This document shows positions 7,469 to 16,169 of a stretch of 64,000 nt of DNA, in pieces. The position numbers were made by a program, and so were the translations under genes. A model generated the notes under the pieces. That model searched no databases and was not told where the DNA came from. It saw only the letters and a program-made list of their open reading frames with translations. The DNA comes from CAVXYG01 sp963766005. GTDB taxonomy: Bacteria; Actinomycetota; Actinomycetes; S36-B12; GCA-2699445. Each line of letters starts with the position of its first letter. The first letter of the stretch is position 1. Location of the stretch: contig CAVXYG010000012.1 in assembly GCA_963766005.1 (NCBI GenBank), positions 248,001-312,000 of the forward strand. Reading direction: 5' to 3'.

Positions 7469-10400
7469 CAGGCGCCGAACGCCTCGTCCACCAGCGCCTG
7501 CTGCTCCTCCTGGTGCCGGTGGTGCGAGCCGACTGCCGGCGATGCGCTCTCCGGTCGGGTGATGGAGCGCAGGGGCCGATCCAGGTAGCGAGGCAGGTTC
7601 AACGCCATGAACGGCCAGGCGCCCTGGTTCTTCGGCTCCTCCTGGACCCAGATGAGCTCCGCGTCGGGATACCGCTCCAATTCGGCCGGCAGCGTGCGGA
7701 ACGGGATGGGGTAGAGCCGCTCCATCCGGACGATCGCGACGTCGTCGATGCCCCTCTTGGTTCGCTCGGCGAGCAGGTCGTAGTAGACCTTGCCGGAGCA
7801 CAGCAGCACGCGGCGGACTTTCGCCGGCTCCACCTCCCGGTCACCGATGACGGCCCGGAAGTAGCCGGAGGTGAAGTCCGCCGCGGGCGAGGTGGCGGCC
7901 TTGGCGCGCAGCAGCGACTTCGGAGTGAAGATCACCAGCGGCCTGATCAGCTTGGAGTAGACCTGCCAGCGGAGCAGGTGGAAGTACGAGGCCGGGGTCG
8001 TGGGAAGAGCGACCGTCATGTTGTCCTCGGCGCACAGCTGCAGGTAGCGCTCGATCCGCGCCGAGGAGTGATCCGGCCCCTGGCCCTCGTAGCCGTGCGG
8101 CAGCAGCAGCGTGACCGAGGAGCGTTGGCCCCACTTCGCTTCGCCGGAGGCGATGAACTCGTCCAGGATCGTCTGGGCGCCGTCGGCGAAGTCGCCGAAC
8201 TGCGCCTCCCAGAGCACCAGCGCGTCCGGACGCGCAACGGAGTAGCCGTACTCGAAGCCCATCGCGGCGAACTCGCTCAGCAGCGAGTCGTAGACGAACA
8301 GCTTTCCGCCGAGGTCGTAGCAGCGCTTGAGCGGCTTGTACTGCCACCCGGTCTGCCGGTCGACGATGACCGCATGCCGGTGCCCGAAGGTGCCGCGCCG
8401 AGAATCCTGGCCCGCGAGCCGTACCCAGCGGCCCTCGTTGACCAGGGAACCGAAGGCCAGCGCCTCGCCCATGCCCCAGTCGATGGTGTCCTCCTCGACC
8501 ATGCGGGCGCGGCGCTGCAGCTGCACGGCAAGACGCGGGTGCAGCGTGAACCCCTCGGGCATGGTCAGCTGCGACTCCACCACCCGCGCCACCATCTCCG
8601 GCGCGATCGCGGTAGGAACCTCCGCGGCGGGGCTCTGCGGCTTCAGGTGCAGCACGCCGGTCTGCTCGACCTCGGCCGAGGTGGGTGTGAAGGACTCCTG
8701 GACCGTGATCGCCTGGCGGGTTTGCAGGAACACCTCTTCCAGCTTGGACTGGAAGTGGCGCAGCGCCGCCTCGGCCTCCTCCACCGTGATGTCCCCGCGG
8801 CCGATCAGCGCCTCGGTGTAGTTCTTGCGGACCGAGCGCTTGGAGTCGATGATCCCGTACATCAACGGCTGCGTCAGCGAGGGATCGTCGGCCTCGTTGT
8901 GGCCGCGCCGCCGGTAGCAGATCATGTCGATGACGACGTCCTTGTGGAAGCGCTGGCGGTAGGCGAAGGCCAGCCGGGCGACCCGGACGACGGCTTCCGG
9001 GTCGTCGCCGTTGACGTGGAAGATCGGTGCCTGGACCATCCGCGCGACGTCGGTGCAGTAGTGGCTCGACCGGCTGTATCGCGGCGACGTCGTGAACCCG
9101 ACCTGGTTGTTCACGATGATGTGGATGGTGCCGCCGGTCTGGTAGCCCTGCAGCTGCGAGAGGTTCAGCGTCTCGGCCACGACCCCCTGGCCCGCGAATG
9201 CGGCATCGCCGTGCATGAGCACCGGCAGTACGTCGAACCGCTGCTCGAGGGGCAATCGGTCCTGCTTGGCCCGCACGATCCCCTCCAGGACCGGGTTCAC
9301 AGCCTCCAGATGCGACGGGTTGGCTGCCAAGTACACCTCGCAGGTGGCCCCGGAGTCCGCGGTGAAGGATCCGTTGGTGCCGAGGTGGTACTTCACGTCG
9401 CCGGACCCCTGGACCGAACCGAGCCCGTAGTTGCCCTCGAACTCGGCGAAGATCTGTGCGAAGTTCTTGCCGGCGATGTTCGCGAGCACGTTCAGGCGGC
9501 CACGGTGCGGCATGCCGATGCAGACCTCCCGCATGGCCTCCTCGGCCGCCTCGGTGAGCACGGCGTCCAGCAGCGGGATGACCGACTCCCCGCCCTCCAA
9601 GCTGAAGCGCTTCTGGCCGACATACTTGGTGTGCAGGAAGGTCTCGAAGGCCTCGGCTTCGTTGAGCTTGCGGAGGATCCGCAGCTGCTCCTCGCGCGGC
9701 ACCTTCGAGTGCGGCACCTCCAGGCGGTCCTGGAGCCAGTTGCGCTCCTCCGGCTCCTGGATGTGCATGTACTCGGTGCCGATGGTGCGGCAGTACGAGT
9801 CGCGCAGCACGCCGAGGATGTCGCGCAGCTCCATGAGCGCCGAGCCGCCGAAGCCGCCGGTGGCGAACTCCCGGTCGAGGTCCCACAGCGTCAGGCCGTG
9901 GCTCAGCACCTCGAGATCCTCGTGCGATCGCTGGTGGTACTCCAGCGGATCGGTGTCGGCCATGAGGTGGCCGCGCACTCGGAATGCGTGAATGACCTCT
10001 TGGACGCGGGCGGTCTTGTTGAGGTCGGTGTCGTGCGATGCGGAGATGTCGCGCGACCAGCGGATGGGCACGTAGGGGATGCGGACATCGGCGAACACGC
10101 GGTCGTAGAACTCGTGCTCGCCGAGGAGCAGTTGGTGCACCAGCCGGAGGAACTCCCCGGACTGCGCCCCCTGGATGACGCGATGGTCGTAGGTCGACGT
10201 CAGGGTGAGGATCTTGGATACCGCGTTGCGGGACAGGCTCTCCGGGGAGGCCCCCTGCCATTCGGCCGGGTACTCAAGAGCGCCGACGCCGACGATGACG
10301 CCCTGGCCCTGCATCAGCCGTGGGATCGAGTGGACGGTCCCGATCCCGCCGGGATTGGTCAGCGTGGCGGTGGTGCCGACGAAGTCGTCCACGGTGAGAC

Positions 10401-11259
10401 GGCCCGCCCGCGCCTTGCGGACGAGGTCTTCGTACGTTGCCCAGAATTGCGCGAAGGACATGGTCTCGGCGGCCTTGACGCTCGGCACCAGCAGCTGCCT
10501 GCTGCCGTCTGGCTTGGCGAGGTCGATGGCGATACCGAGGTTGACGTTCGCCGGCTGCACGAGGTTCGGTTTGCCCTCGATCTCGGCGAAGGAGACGTTC
10601 ATCGCCGGCATCCGGGCCAGCGCCTGCACCAGGGCGTAGCCGACCAGATGGGTGAAGGACACCTTGCCGCCGCGCGCGCGAGCCAGGTGGTTGTTGAGCA
10701 CCGTCCGGTTGTCGATGAGGACTTTGGCCGGGATAGAGCGCACGCTCGTGGCCACCGGGATCGACAGCGAGGAGTTCATGTTGGCCACAACCCGGGCCGA
10801 CGCGCCCCGCAGCGGAGTCGTGGCGGCTTCATCCGACTCTTCCGAGACCGGCTCGGACGCCGTGCCGATCCCGCGATTCGGAGCGGTTGACGTGGGAGGC
10901 GAGGCCGCCGGGGTGGGCAGTTCCAGGTCGGAGAGCCGCGGGGCGCTGCTCGCCGGTGGCGGCGGGCCCGGGATGCGGGGCTCGGCGCCCGCACCGAGGC
11001 GGTGCTCGGGGGGCGTCGGCGAGGGCCCGGGCTGCTTCGACGTGACCGGTGCCGGCCGAGTCTCGCCGGTCACGGTGTCGGTGACCGCGGCTGGAGCCTC
11101 CAGCGCCGCAGAGCGCAGCGCGGAGTAGTCGGTAGGTTGGTAGTCGGCGAAGAAGTCCCACCACGCCGGATCCACGGAGTCCCGGTCGCGCAGATACTGC
11201 TCGTACAGCTCGTCGACGAGCCACTCGTTGGGACCGAACGTCGTGCGGCTTTCAGACAC
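7468..11259 (-). CDS. kgd: Multifunctional 2-oxoglutarate decarboxylase/dehydrogenase E1-E2 (Kgd)
   Basis: 1263-aa actinobacterial fusion of an E2-like acyltransferase domain with a thiamine-diphosphate E1o. Residues 1-40 are the E1o-type N-terminus (NEWLVDELYEQYLRDRD). About 60-150 is a Pro/Ala linker, without a lipoyl domain. The acyltransferase core runs to about 375 and contains STYDHRVIQGAQSGEF. The E1 part includes IGMPHRGRLNVLANIAGKNF, ANPSHLEAVNPVLEG, GDAAFAGQGVVAE with IIVNNQVGFTT (ThDP/Mg site), and the C-terminal transketolase half. It makes succinyl-CoA or succinic semialdehyde from 2-oxoglutarate; in relatives it is controlled by the FHA protein GarA. GAGAAT ends 6 nt before the GTG start. 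Confidence 0.95.
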   Translation of the reverse strand: MSESRTTFGPNEWLVDELYEQYLRDRDSVDPAWWDFFADYQPTDYSALRSAALEAPAAVTDTVTGETRPAPVTSKQPGPSPTPPEHRLGAGAEPRIPGPPPPASSAPRLSDLELPTPAASPPTSTAPNRGIGTASEPVSEESDEAATTPLRGASARVVANMNSSLSIPVATSVRSIPAKVLIDNRTVLNNHLARARGGKVSFTHLVGYALVQALARMPAMNVSFAEIEGKPNLVQPANVNLGIAIDLAKPDGSRQLLVPSVKAAETMSFAQFWATYEDLVRKARAGRLTVDDFVGTTATLTNPGGIGTVHSIPRLMQGQGVIVGVGALEYPAEWQGASPESLSRNAVSKILTLTSTYDHRVIQGAQSGEFLRLVHQLLLGEHEFYDRVFADVRIPYVPIRWSRDISASHDTDLNKTARVQEVIHAFRVRGHLMADTDPLEYHQRSHEDLEVLSHGLTLWDLDREFATGGFGGSALMELRDILGVLRDSYCRTIGTEYMHIQEPEERNWLQDRLEVPHSKVPREEQLRILRKLNEAEAFETFLHTKYVGQKRFSLEGGESVIPLLDAVLTEAAEEAMREVCIGMPHRGRLNVLANIAGKNFAQIFAEFEGNYGLGSVQGSGDVKYHLGTNGSFTADSGATCEVYLAANPSHLEAVNPVLEGIVRAKQDRLPLEQRFDVLPVLMHGDAAFAGQGVVAETLNLSQLQGYQTGGTIHIIVNNQVGFTTSPRYSRSSHYCTDVARMVQAPIFHVNGDDPEAVVRVARLAFAYRQRFHKDVVIDMICYRRRGHNEADDPSLTQPLMYGIIDSKRSVRKNYTEALIGRGDITVEEAEAALRHFQSKLEEVFLQTRQAITVQESFTPTSAEVEQTGVLHLKPQSPAAEVPTAIAPEMVARVVESQLTMPEGFTLHPRLAVQLQRRARMVEEDTIDWGMGEALAFGSLVNEGRWVRLAGQDSRRGTFGHRHAVIVDRQTGWQYKPLKRCYDLGGKLFVYDSLLSEFAAMGFEYGYSVARPDALVLWEAQFGDFADGAQTILDEFIASGEAKWGQRSSVTLLLPHGYEGQGPDHSSARIERYLQLCAEDNMTVALPTTPASYFHLLRWQVYSKLIRPLVIFTPKSLLRAKAATSPAADFTSGYFRAVIGDREVEPAKVRRVLLCSGKVYYDLLAERTKRGIDDVAIVRMERLYPIPFRTLPAELERYPDAELIWVQEEPKNQGAWPFMALNLPRYLDRPLRSITRPESASPAVGSHHRHQEEQQALVDEAFGA

Positions 11260-11695
11260 GGGCCGATTCTCTCATCCGGGGAGTGATCTCTGCTGCATAG
11301 CGTACGCGCGGGCGCTGCGGCGCGGCAGCGCCGACCGCAGCGGATCCCGCAATCGGCATCGGTAGTGCCGCAGTTGCCGTCAGAGGTGTGCGGCAGCCGT
11401 TCCCCGCTCCGCCTGTTGCCGGGAAGACTCACATAGATCGGTCTCGCGGGGATTTCCCGCGGGGACCGAGGCAGCTGGTCAGTCCGGATGAGGCTTGCCG
11501 GCGAGTAGTGAGCGCAGGTGGTCGCGATGTCCCCGCAACGATGTTGGACGGAGCAGGGGTGGCGCGAGCCCGGGCCCGGCCCGGCCCGCGCACGCGGTGG
11601 TGGGTCTGTGGCCCTGACTCTCCGACGGGGCGCCGCTGTCGGCAGAGCCCGGCGGACCGGCAGCCACCCGGGCCGCTCACCGCTAGGCTGCTGCG
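11260..11695. other. Divergent intergenic region kgd / gluQ-like
   Basis: 436 bp without a recognisable gene. The left end holds the kgd -10-like GAGAAT (plus-strand 11266-11271) and an 8-bp perfect stem-loop GGCGCTGC/GCAGCGCC (11311-11332). The right end holds TAGGCT (11684-11689), 6 nt before the gluQ-like GTG. I see nothing else; open frames here have no family features. Confidence 0.5.
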
Positions 11696-12523
11696 GTGCT
11701 GGTGACCCGCATCGCGCCCACGCCCAGCGGCTACCTGCACCCGGGCAATGCGGTGAACTTCCTGCTCACCGCATGGCTGGCGCGCCAGCACGCTGGCCGG
11801 TTGCTGTTGCGGATCGACGATATGGACGCCGCACGCGTGCGGCAGGAGTACCTGGCCGATGTGTTCGCAGTCCTGGAGTGGCTCGGTATCGGGGTCGATG
11901 AGGGGCCCGGCGATGTCGCGCAGTTCCGGCGCGAGTACTCCCTGCTGCATCGAAGGCACGCGTATTGGGAGGCGATTGCTGACCTGCGATCGGCTGGTGT
12001 CGACATCTACGCATGTCGGTGCTCCCGGCGCGACCTTGCTGGCCACGCCGCCGGGTACTACCCGGGCACGTGTCACGGCGCCGACGTCCAGTGGCGGGCG
12101 GGCGAGACGTCGCTGCGCGTGTCCTTGCCGCGGCCGTGCCGCGTTGCGGTCGATGGGCGCCTCGTGGACGTCGCGGGAGTCATGGGCGACTTCGTCGTGT
12201 GGCGGCGCGACGATGTGCCGGCCTACCAGTTGGCCTCGGTAGTGGAGGACCGAGATCTGCGGGTGAACGCCGTCGTACGCGGAGCGGACCTCGTCCCATC
12301 GACCGCGGCACAGCTGGTGCTCGCCCCGTGGCTGGGTGCCGACGCGTTTGCCGGCGCTGACTTCCGGCACCACGGACTGGTGCAGGGCGCGGATGGGGCC
12401 AAGCTGTCCAAGTCGGCCGGTCGGCAGGCGCAGTCGATCGTCGGCGACGCTGCTCTGCTCGGATCCATCCGCCGGCAAGCCCGGGAGCTGGCCGCCACGG
12501 TCGGGATCGAGCCGGGCGACTGA
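11696..12523 (+). CDS. Glutamyl-Q tRNA(Asp) synthetase-like protein
   Basis: 275-aa class I glutamyl-tRNA synthetase catalytic domain without an anticodon-binding domain, which defines the GluQ-RS type that attaches glutamate to queuosine in tRNA(Asp). The HIGH-equivalent is in RIAPTPSGYLHPGNAVNFLL (HPGN) and the KMSKS-equivalent is AKLSKS at about 238-243, close to the C-terminus. Zinc ligands are suggested by YACRCS then YYPGTCHG, matching the CxC...C pattern. Glutamate-site Arg is seen in LLLRIDDMDAARV. TAGGCT precedes the GTG by 6 nt. Many actinobacterial paralogues of this shape are uncharacterised, so the precise acceptor is uncertain. Confidence 0.8.
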   Translation: MLVTRIAPTPSGYLHPGNAVNFLLTAWLARQHAGRLLLRIDDMDAARVRQEYLADVFAVLEWLGIGVDEGPGDVAQFRREYSLLHRRHAYWEAIADLRSAGVDIYACRCSRRDLAGHAAGYYPGTCHGADVQWRAGETSLRVSLPRPCRVAVDGRLVDVAGVMGDFVVWRRDDVPAYQLASVVEDRDLRVNAVVRGADLVPSTAAQLVLAPWLGADAFAGADFRHHGLVQGADGAKLSKSAGRQAQSIVGDAALLGSIRRQARELAATVGIEPGD

Positions 12524-12696
12524 TCGGGTGGTCTCCTTGTTCTCGAGCGGCCGCGCCTGTCAGCGCGTGCCGTGTGCCCGCGCGGATGCAGCGGCCGCGT
12601 CGGTCCACCCGCCCGCCGCGAGGCACCTCGCGACGAGGCGGTGTTTGGATCCCGGACCGGTGGGCATGACCAGGGTGAGCGACCTGAGGAGGAATC

Positions 12697-13197
12697 GTGC
12701 CCGACGACAACACCCAGCCGATCCCCGCCTACTCCGACAGGACCGTCGTCATGGTCCACCCCGGCCACCAGATCGATCCCGAGCCTGCCCCCGTTGCCCC
12801 GGCTCCCCAGCGCCGGGTCCGCTCCTGGGCGTGGAGCCTGATCTCCGGCCTGGCCGCCGTCGCGCTGTTCGTCAGCGGGACCCTCCTCGGAGGATTCCTG
12901 AACTCCGCCAACACCCACACCGACGCCGAACTGGATCAAGCCCGCCAGGAGGCTGCCCAGGAGTCCTACGACGCAGGCTTCGACGAGGGGCTCGTTGAGG
13001 GCGCCAGCGATCTGGAGTCCAACGCCAAGGAGTCCTACGAGTCCGGATACCAGCAGGGCTTCCAGGACGGCCTGGCCCAGGGCGCCGAGGACGACGCGAA
13101 GCAGGACGACGCGAAGCAGGACGACGCGAAGCAGGACGACGCCAAGCAGGACGACGCCAAGCAGGACGAGGCCAAGGCCGTCGCCGGGCAGGGCTGA
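12697..13197 (+). CDS. Single-pass membrane protein with acidic/DDAKQ-repeat tail
   Basis: 166-aa protein I do not recognise as a named family. It has a cytoplasmic N-terminus rich in Pro (1-45), one transmembrane helix (about WSLISGLAAVALFVSGTLLG, 48-67), and a long charged external or internal tail predicted to be helical. The tail contains the paired motifs SYDAGFDEGLVEGAS and SYESGYQQGFQDGLAQGA, i.e. a degenerate YxxGxxxG repeat, and then five exact DDAKQ units and a sixth decayed one. GGAGGAAT precedes the GTG by a good distance. Not operonic: the next gene is convergent. Possibly a coiled-coil or surface-anchoring protein. Confidence 0.75.
   Translation: MPDDNTQPIPAYSDRTVVMVHPGHQIDPEPAPVAPAPQRRVRSWAWSLISGLAAVALFVSGTLLGGFLNSANTHTDAELDQARQEAAQESYDAGFDEGLVEGASDLESNAKESYESGYQQGFQDGLAQGAEDDAKQDDAKQDDAKQDDAKQDDAKQDEAKAVAGQG
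13090..13179 (+). repeat. 15-bp tandem repeat coding for DDAKQ
   Basis: Five in-frame copies of a 15-bp unit (GACGACGCSAAGCAG, S = G in the first three copies and C in the last two) followed by a degenerate sixth. The sharp change of G to C after copy 3 shows internal duplication history. Being 15 bp, copy-number change would not shift the frame. Confidence 0.9.
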
Positions 13198-13212
13198 CGC
13201 CAGCCCGCCGAG

Positions 13213-13971
13213 TCAGGTGATGTCGCGGCGCAGAGTGGTCCGAACCGCCAGCATGGCGAAGCCGAGGCCGTAGCCGAGGAGGACGAGGGCCGCAGCTGCC
13301 ACCGGCAGGTAGGTGGCGCCGCTGAAGGACTCCACCTGCAGGACGCCGTTGAAGGCCCCGCCGGGCAGCCACTTGCCGACCCCCGGCCACAGCGCGACGA
13401 TCAGCGATTCCACCAGCAGCACCCAGACCAGCGCGCCGGTGATGGCCGCGATCTGGTTGCGCACCAGCGATCCGAAGCCGACCCCGAGCACGGCGTACAC
13501 GGCGAACCCCAGGACGACCCCCGCGCTGATCGCGGCGAACTCGCTCCAGTCCACCGGACCCATCTCCACCACGGCGAGGCCGACCCCGACGCATGCCAGC
13601 ACGGCCACGACGCAGGCGACGGCGACGATGGCGGCGAGGCCGGCGGCAGCAACCATCTTGGCCCCGATCAGTTGCCCGCGCCGCGGCGTCGCCAGCAGGG
13701 TCGCAGTGATGGTCTGGTGCCGGTACTCGGACGTCATGCTCAGGATCCCCAGGACCAGCACGAGGACCGAGGACGACCCTGCCGAGGCGTACAGCGTCCG
13801 CAGCGCGGCGGGGTCGGTGAGCTCGGGCACGTTCGCGCCCTCCAGGTTCGCGCCGCTGAGCGCGATGAGGACGCCGGCGTTGACGAAGGTGAACAGGACC
13901 GCGGCCAGGGCGAGCCCGAACCACATTCGGACGGTGATGAGCTTGCGCCACTCGCTGCGCAGCGAGTTCAT
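13213..13971 (-). CDS. ABC-2 type transporter permease
   Basis: 252-aa membrane subunit of an ABC-2 family exporter. It begins MNSLRSEWRKLITVRMWFGL, the usual short amphipathic start of this class, and has six hydrophobic segments, among them LALAAVLFTFVNAGVLIAL, SSVLVLVLGILSM, AAIVAVACVVAVLACVGVG, ISAGVVLGFAVYAVLGVGF and the last AAAALVLLGYGLGFAMLAV. The cytoplasmic loop SEYRHQTITATLLATPRR is typical. Its start overlaps the upstream ATPase gene by 4 nt (ATGA), so they form one exporter. Substrate unknown; relatives export lantibiotics, drugs or membrane material. Confidence 0.85.
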   Translation of the reverse strand: MNSLRSEWRKLITVRMWFGLALAAVLFTFVNAGVLIALSGANLEGANVPELTDPAALRTLYASAGSSSVLVLVLGILSMTSEYRHQTITATLLATPRRGQLIGAKMVAAAGLAAIVAVACVVAVLACVGVGLAVVEMGPVDWSEFAAISAGVVLGFAVYAVLGVGFGSLVRNQIAAITGALVWVLLVESLIVALWPGVGKWLPGGAFNGVLQVESFSGATYLPVAAAALVLLGYGLGFAMLAVRTTLRRDIT

Positions 13972-14900
13972 GATCGCTCCTGGGTGTTCTGCGATGGGGC
14001 GGTGAGCTCCAGGAAGACCTGCTCGAGGTCACGCGCGCGCTGCGTCAGCCCGTGGAGCTCCACCCCGGCGCGGAAGGCGACAGCCCCCACCTGGGCGGCA
14101 GTTGCTCCGCGCACGAGCAGTTCCTTGCCGCTGTCTTCGACGACCGCGTCCGGTAGCTGGTCCGACAGGGCGGCGGCGAGTCTTGCCGGGTGCGGGGACA
14201 GGACCGCCACATGGGCCTGCATGTGCTCGCCCTCGATCGCCGCCAGCGAATCGGAGGCCACGAGGCGGCCGCGGTTGATGATGATGACGTCGTCGGCGGT
14301 CTGCTGCACTTCGGCGAGCACGTGGCTGGAGACGAGCACGGTGCGCCCTTGGCCGGCGAGGTAGCGCAGGAACCCGCGCAGCCAAGCGATGCCCTGCGGG
14401 TCCAGTCCGTTGGCGGGCTCGTCCAGGATCAGGTACTGCGGGTCGCCGAGCAGCGCGACCGCTAGGGCCAGCCGCTGCCGCATGCCGAGCGAGTACTCGC
14501 CGACTCGCCGCCGACCCGCGTCGGCGAGCCCTACCATCGCCAGCACCTCATCGGCTCGCGCATCAGGCAGGCCGGCAGCAGCACCGACCACGGTGAGATG
14601 GTCACGAGCACGCCGACCGGGGTAGAACCCGGTCGCCTCCAGCGCCGCTCCGACCGTGCGCACGGGGCTGCTGATGCGCTCGTACGGGGTGCCGTCGAAC
14701 AGGGCGGTGCCGTCGGTGGGCTGCACCAGCCCCAGCAGGCACCGCAGGGTGGTGGTCTTGCCGGCGCCGTTCGGTCCGAGGAACCCGGTCACCCGGCCGG
14801 GTTGCACGTCCACCGAGAGGTCGGCGACCGCGGCCACCGCATCGGCGCCGCGCCCGAACTGCTTGCTGAGTCGCTCGAACGTGATGACGCCGCCGTGCAT
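13968..14900 (-). CDS. ABC transporter ATP-binding protein
   Basis: 310-aa ATPase of an ABC-2 exporter (DrrA/bacitracin type). Walker A GPNGAGKTTTLR is at about 43-54, the Q-loop and signature YSLGMRQRLALAVAL near 138-152, Walker B QYLILDEPANGLDPQG next, and the H-loop VSSHVLAEVQQ. An extra C-terminal region of about 90 aa is usual for this class. CACAGT ends 6 nt before the ATG. The intergenic 44 bp to the divergent glycosylase gene holds both promoters. Encoded with the permease downstream, which overlaps it. Confidence 0.9.
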   Translation of the reverse strand: MHGGVITFERLSKQFGRGADAVAAVADLSVDVQPGRVTGFLGPNGAGKTTTLRCLLGLVQPTDGTALFDGTPYERISSPVRTVGAALEATGFYPGRRARDHLTVVGAAAGLPDARADEVLAMVGLADAGRRRVGEYSLGMRQRLALAVALLGDPQYLILDEPANGLDPQGIAWLRGFLRYLAGQGRTVLVSSHVLAEVQQTADDVIIINRGRLVASDSLAAIEGEHMQAHVAVLSPHPARLAAALSDQLPDAVVEDSGKELLVRGATAAQVGAVAFRAGVELHGLTQRARDLEQVFLELTAPSQNTQERS

Positions 14901-14906
14901 GTCCCC

Positions 14907-14938
14907 ACTGTGTCACCGCGGCCGCTGCGGGGTATCAC
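14907..14938. promoter_or_regulatory. Compact divergent promoter, both units leaderless
   Basis: In the 44 bp between two divergent start codons, CACAGT on the minus strand (plus 14907-14912) and TATCAC on the plus strand (14933-14938) each end 6 nt from a start codon. The -35 regions must overlap the opposite -10, so the two genes probably interfere with each other's transcription. Confidence 0.5.
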
Positions 14939-14944
14939 TGGGAC

Positions 14945-15556
14945 ATGCAGGGTGAGGGGCAGCGATGCTGGTGGGTGCCGGAGGCGGACGACCTGTACCG
15001 CGAGTACCACGACACCGAGTGGGGCTTCCCGCAAGCGGATGACACCCGCCTGTTCGAGAAGCTGTGCCTTGAGGGATTCCAGGCCGGGCTGTCGTGGCGA
15101 ACAGTGCTGGGCAAGCGCGAGCGGTTCCGGCAGGCATTCGTCGGCTTCGATATCGACGCGGTGGCCGAGTTCGGCGAGGCCGACGTTGTCCGCATGCTGG
15201 CGGACCCCGGCCTCATCCGGCACCGGGGCAAGCTCGAGGCGGCGGTCGGCAACGCCGCAGTGGCCCAGCGCATCCGTCGGGAGCGCGGTTCGCTGGCGGC
15301 CTTCGTCTGGGACTACGAGCCTGAAGCGGCCTCGGTCGAGGTCTCGGCGGCGGCGGTCCGGCGGCGCACCACCTCGCCGGAGGCGACCGCCCTGGCGACG
15401 GACCTGCGGCGGCGCGGTTGGCGGTTCCTCGGTCCCACGACCGCCTACGCCTTCGCCCAGGCGGTGGGGTTGGTGAACGACCACGTCGAGGACTGCCCGG
15501 TGCGGCCGGAAGTGGTAGCGGCCCGGCAGCGGTTCTCGCCTCCGGCGTCGACGTGA
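14945..15556 (+). CDS. tag: DNA-3-methyladenine glycosylase I
   Basis: 203-aa helix-hairpin-helix-related base excision enzyme removing 3-methyladenine from DNA. Family features: RCWWVPEADDLYREYHDTEWG near the start (zinc Cys and His, catalytic-pocket aromatic residues), LFEKLCLEGFQAGLSWRTVL (about 41-60) with the base-recognition Glu, and the C-terminal zinc ligands VNDHVEDC (about 182-189). Length matches Tag (about 190 aa). TATCAC precedes the ATG by 6 nt. Stands alone, divergent from an ABC exporter. Confidence 0.93.
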   Translation: MQGEGQRCWWVPEADDLYREYHDTEWGFPQADDTRLFEKLCLEGFQAGLSWRTVLGKRERFRQAFVGFDIDAVAEFGEADVVRMLADPGLIRHRGKLEAAVGNAAVAQRIRRERGSLAAFVWDYEPEAASVEVSAAAVRRRTTSPEATALATDLRRRGWRFLGPTTAYAFAQAVGLVNDHVEDCPVRPEVVAARQRFSPPAST

Positions 15557-15635
15557 CTCGCCGAAGGCGCGCACCGGTCGGTGCAGCGGCGGCGCAGGAC
15601 GACGCCTCCGTCGACCGTCCTCGCAGGCGCTGCTC

Positions 15636-16115
15636 GTGCGAGCAGCAGGCGCATCCGGCCCGGTGGTGCGGCAGGCCGTCCCGGTGGCTCCGACCTCCGC
15701 CGGCGCCGCCGACCGACGTGCCGCCGGCGCGTTCGTCGCGCTGACCGTCCTGGCCAGCGGCAACGGCCATTGGTCTCAGCAATCGCCAGCTGGAAGGCTC
15801 TGGGGAGCGGTGCTGAGGTTCCTGCTCGCGGCAGCGGTGCTCACCGCGCTGTTGCTCGTGCGGGCGCGCGCCGTGGCCTCGCGGCAGGGTGCTCCAGGGA
15901 GCACCGGGGTTCGGCGTCTTCGGGCTGACCGCCGCGTGCACGCTGACCTACCGGGCGCTGCAGACGATCCAGGCGGACTGGCCCGGACACTGCTTGCCCT
16001 TGTCCGGGCAACACTGCTGCTGGCATCGGCGGTCGGGCGGGGGCGGCTCAGCGGGCACGCGCTGCTCGGGGCCGCGGCCGTCGGCGAGTGTCGAGCCGCG
16101 ACCAGCTGCCCCTGA
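15636..16115 (+). CDS. Hypothetical membrane-like ORF, possibly a frameshifted remnant
   Basis: A 159-codon open frame with GTG start and one clear hydrophobic helix (VLRFLLAAAVLTALLLVRA) followed by a weaker one (TLLALVRATLLLASAVG). Between them the frame becomes Arg-rich (GVRRLRADRRVHADLPGAAD), while the +1 frame over 15889-15990 has almost pure G/C third positions and reads like protein (GVFGLTAACTLTYRALQTIQ). That pattern suggests a small membrane protein interrupted by two compensating indels, or chance in GC-rich DNA. No family recognised; low confidence. Confidence 0.25.
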   Translation: MRAAGASGPVVRQAVPVAPTSAGAADRRAAGAFVALTVLASGNGHWSQQSPAGRLWGAVLRFLLAAAVLTALLLVRARAVASRQGAPGSTGVRRLRADRRVHADLPGAADDPGGLARTLLALVRATLLLASAVGRGRLSGHALLGAAAVGECRAATSCP

Positions 16116-16169
16116 TCGAGAGTGCCCGGTGATGCCTCGGGAGATAGGCGCCGCGGCTTCGGCCGGCCT

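Noticed and set aside
7513..10890. Plus-strand open frame of 1125 codons opposite kgd
   Set aside because: It is antisense to the strongly conserved Kgd coding sequence and rich in Arg/Gly/Val/Asp with no family motif; long antisense frames are expected in 70 % GC DNA.
13090..13179. CRISPR-like array
   Set aside because: Units are contiguous 15-bp coding repeats without spacers.
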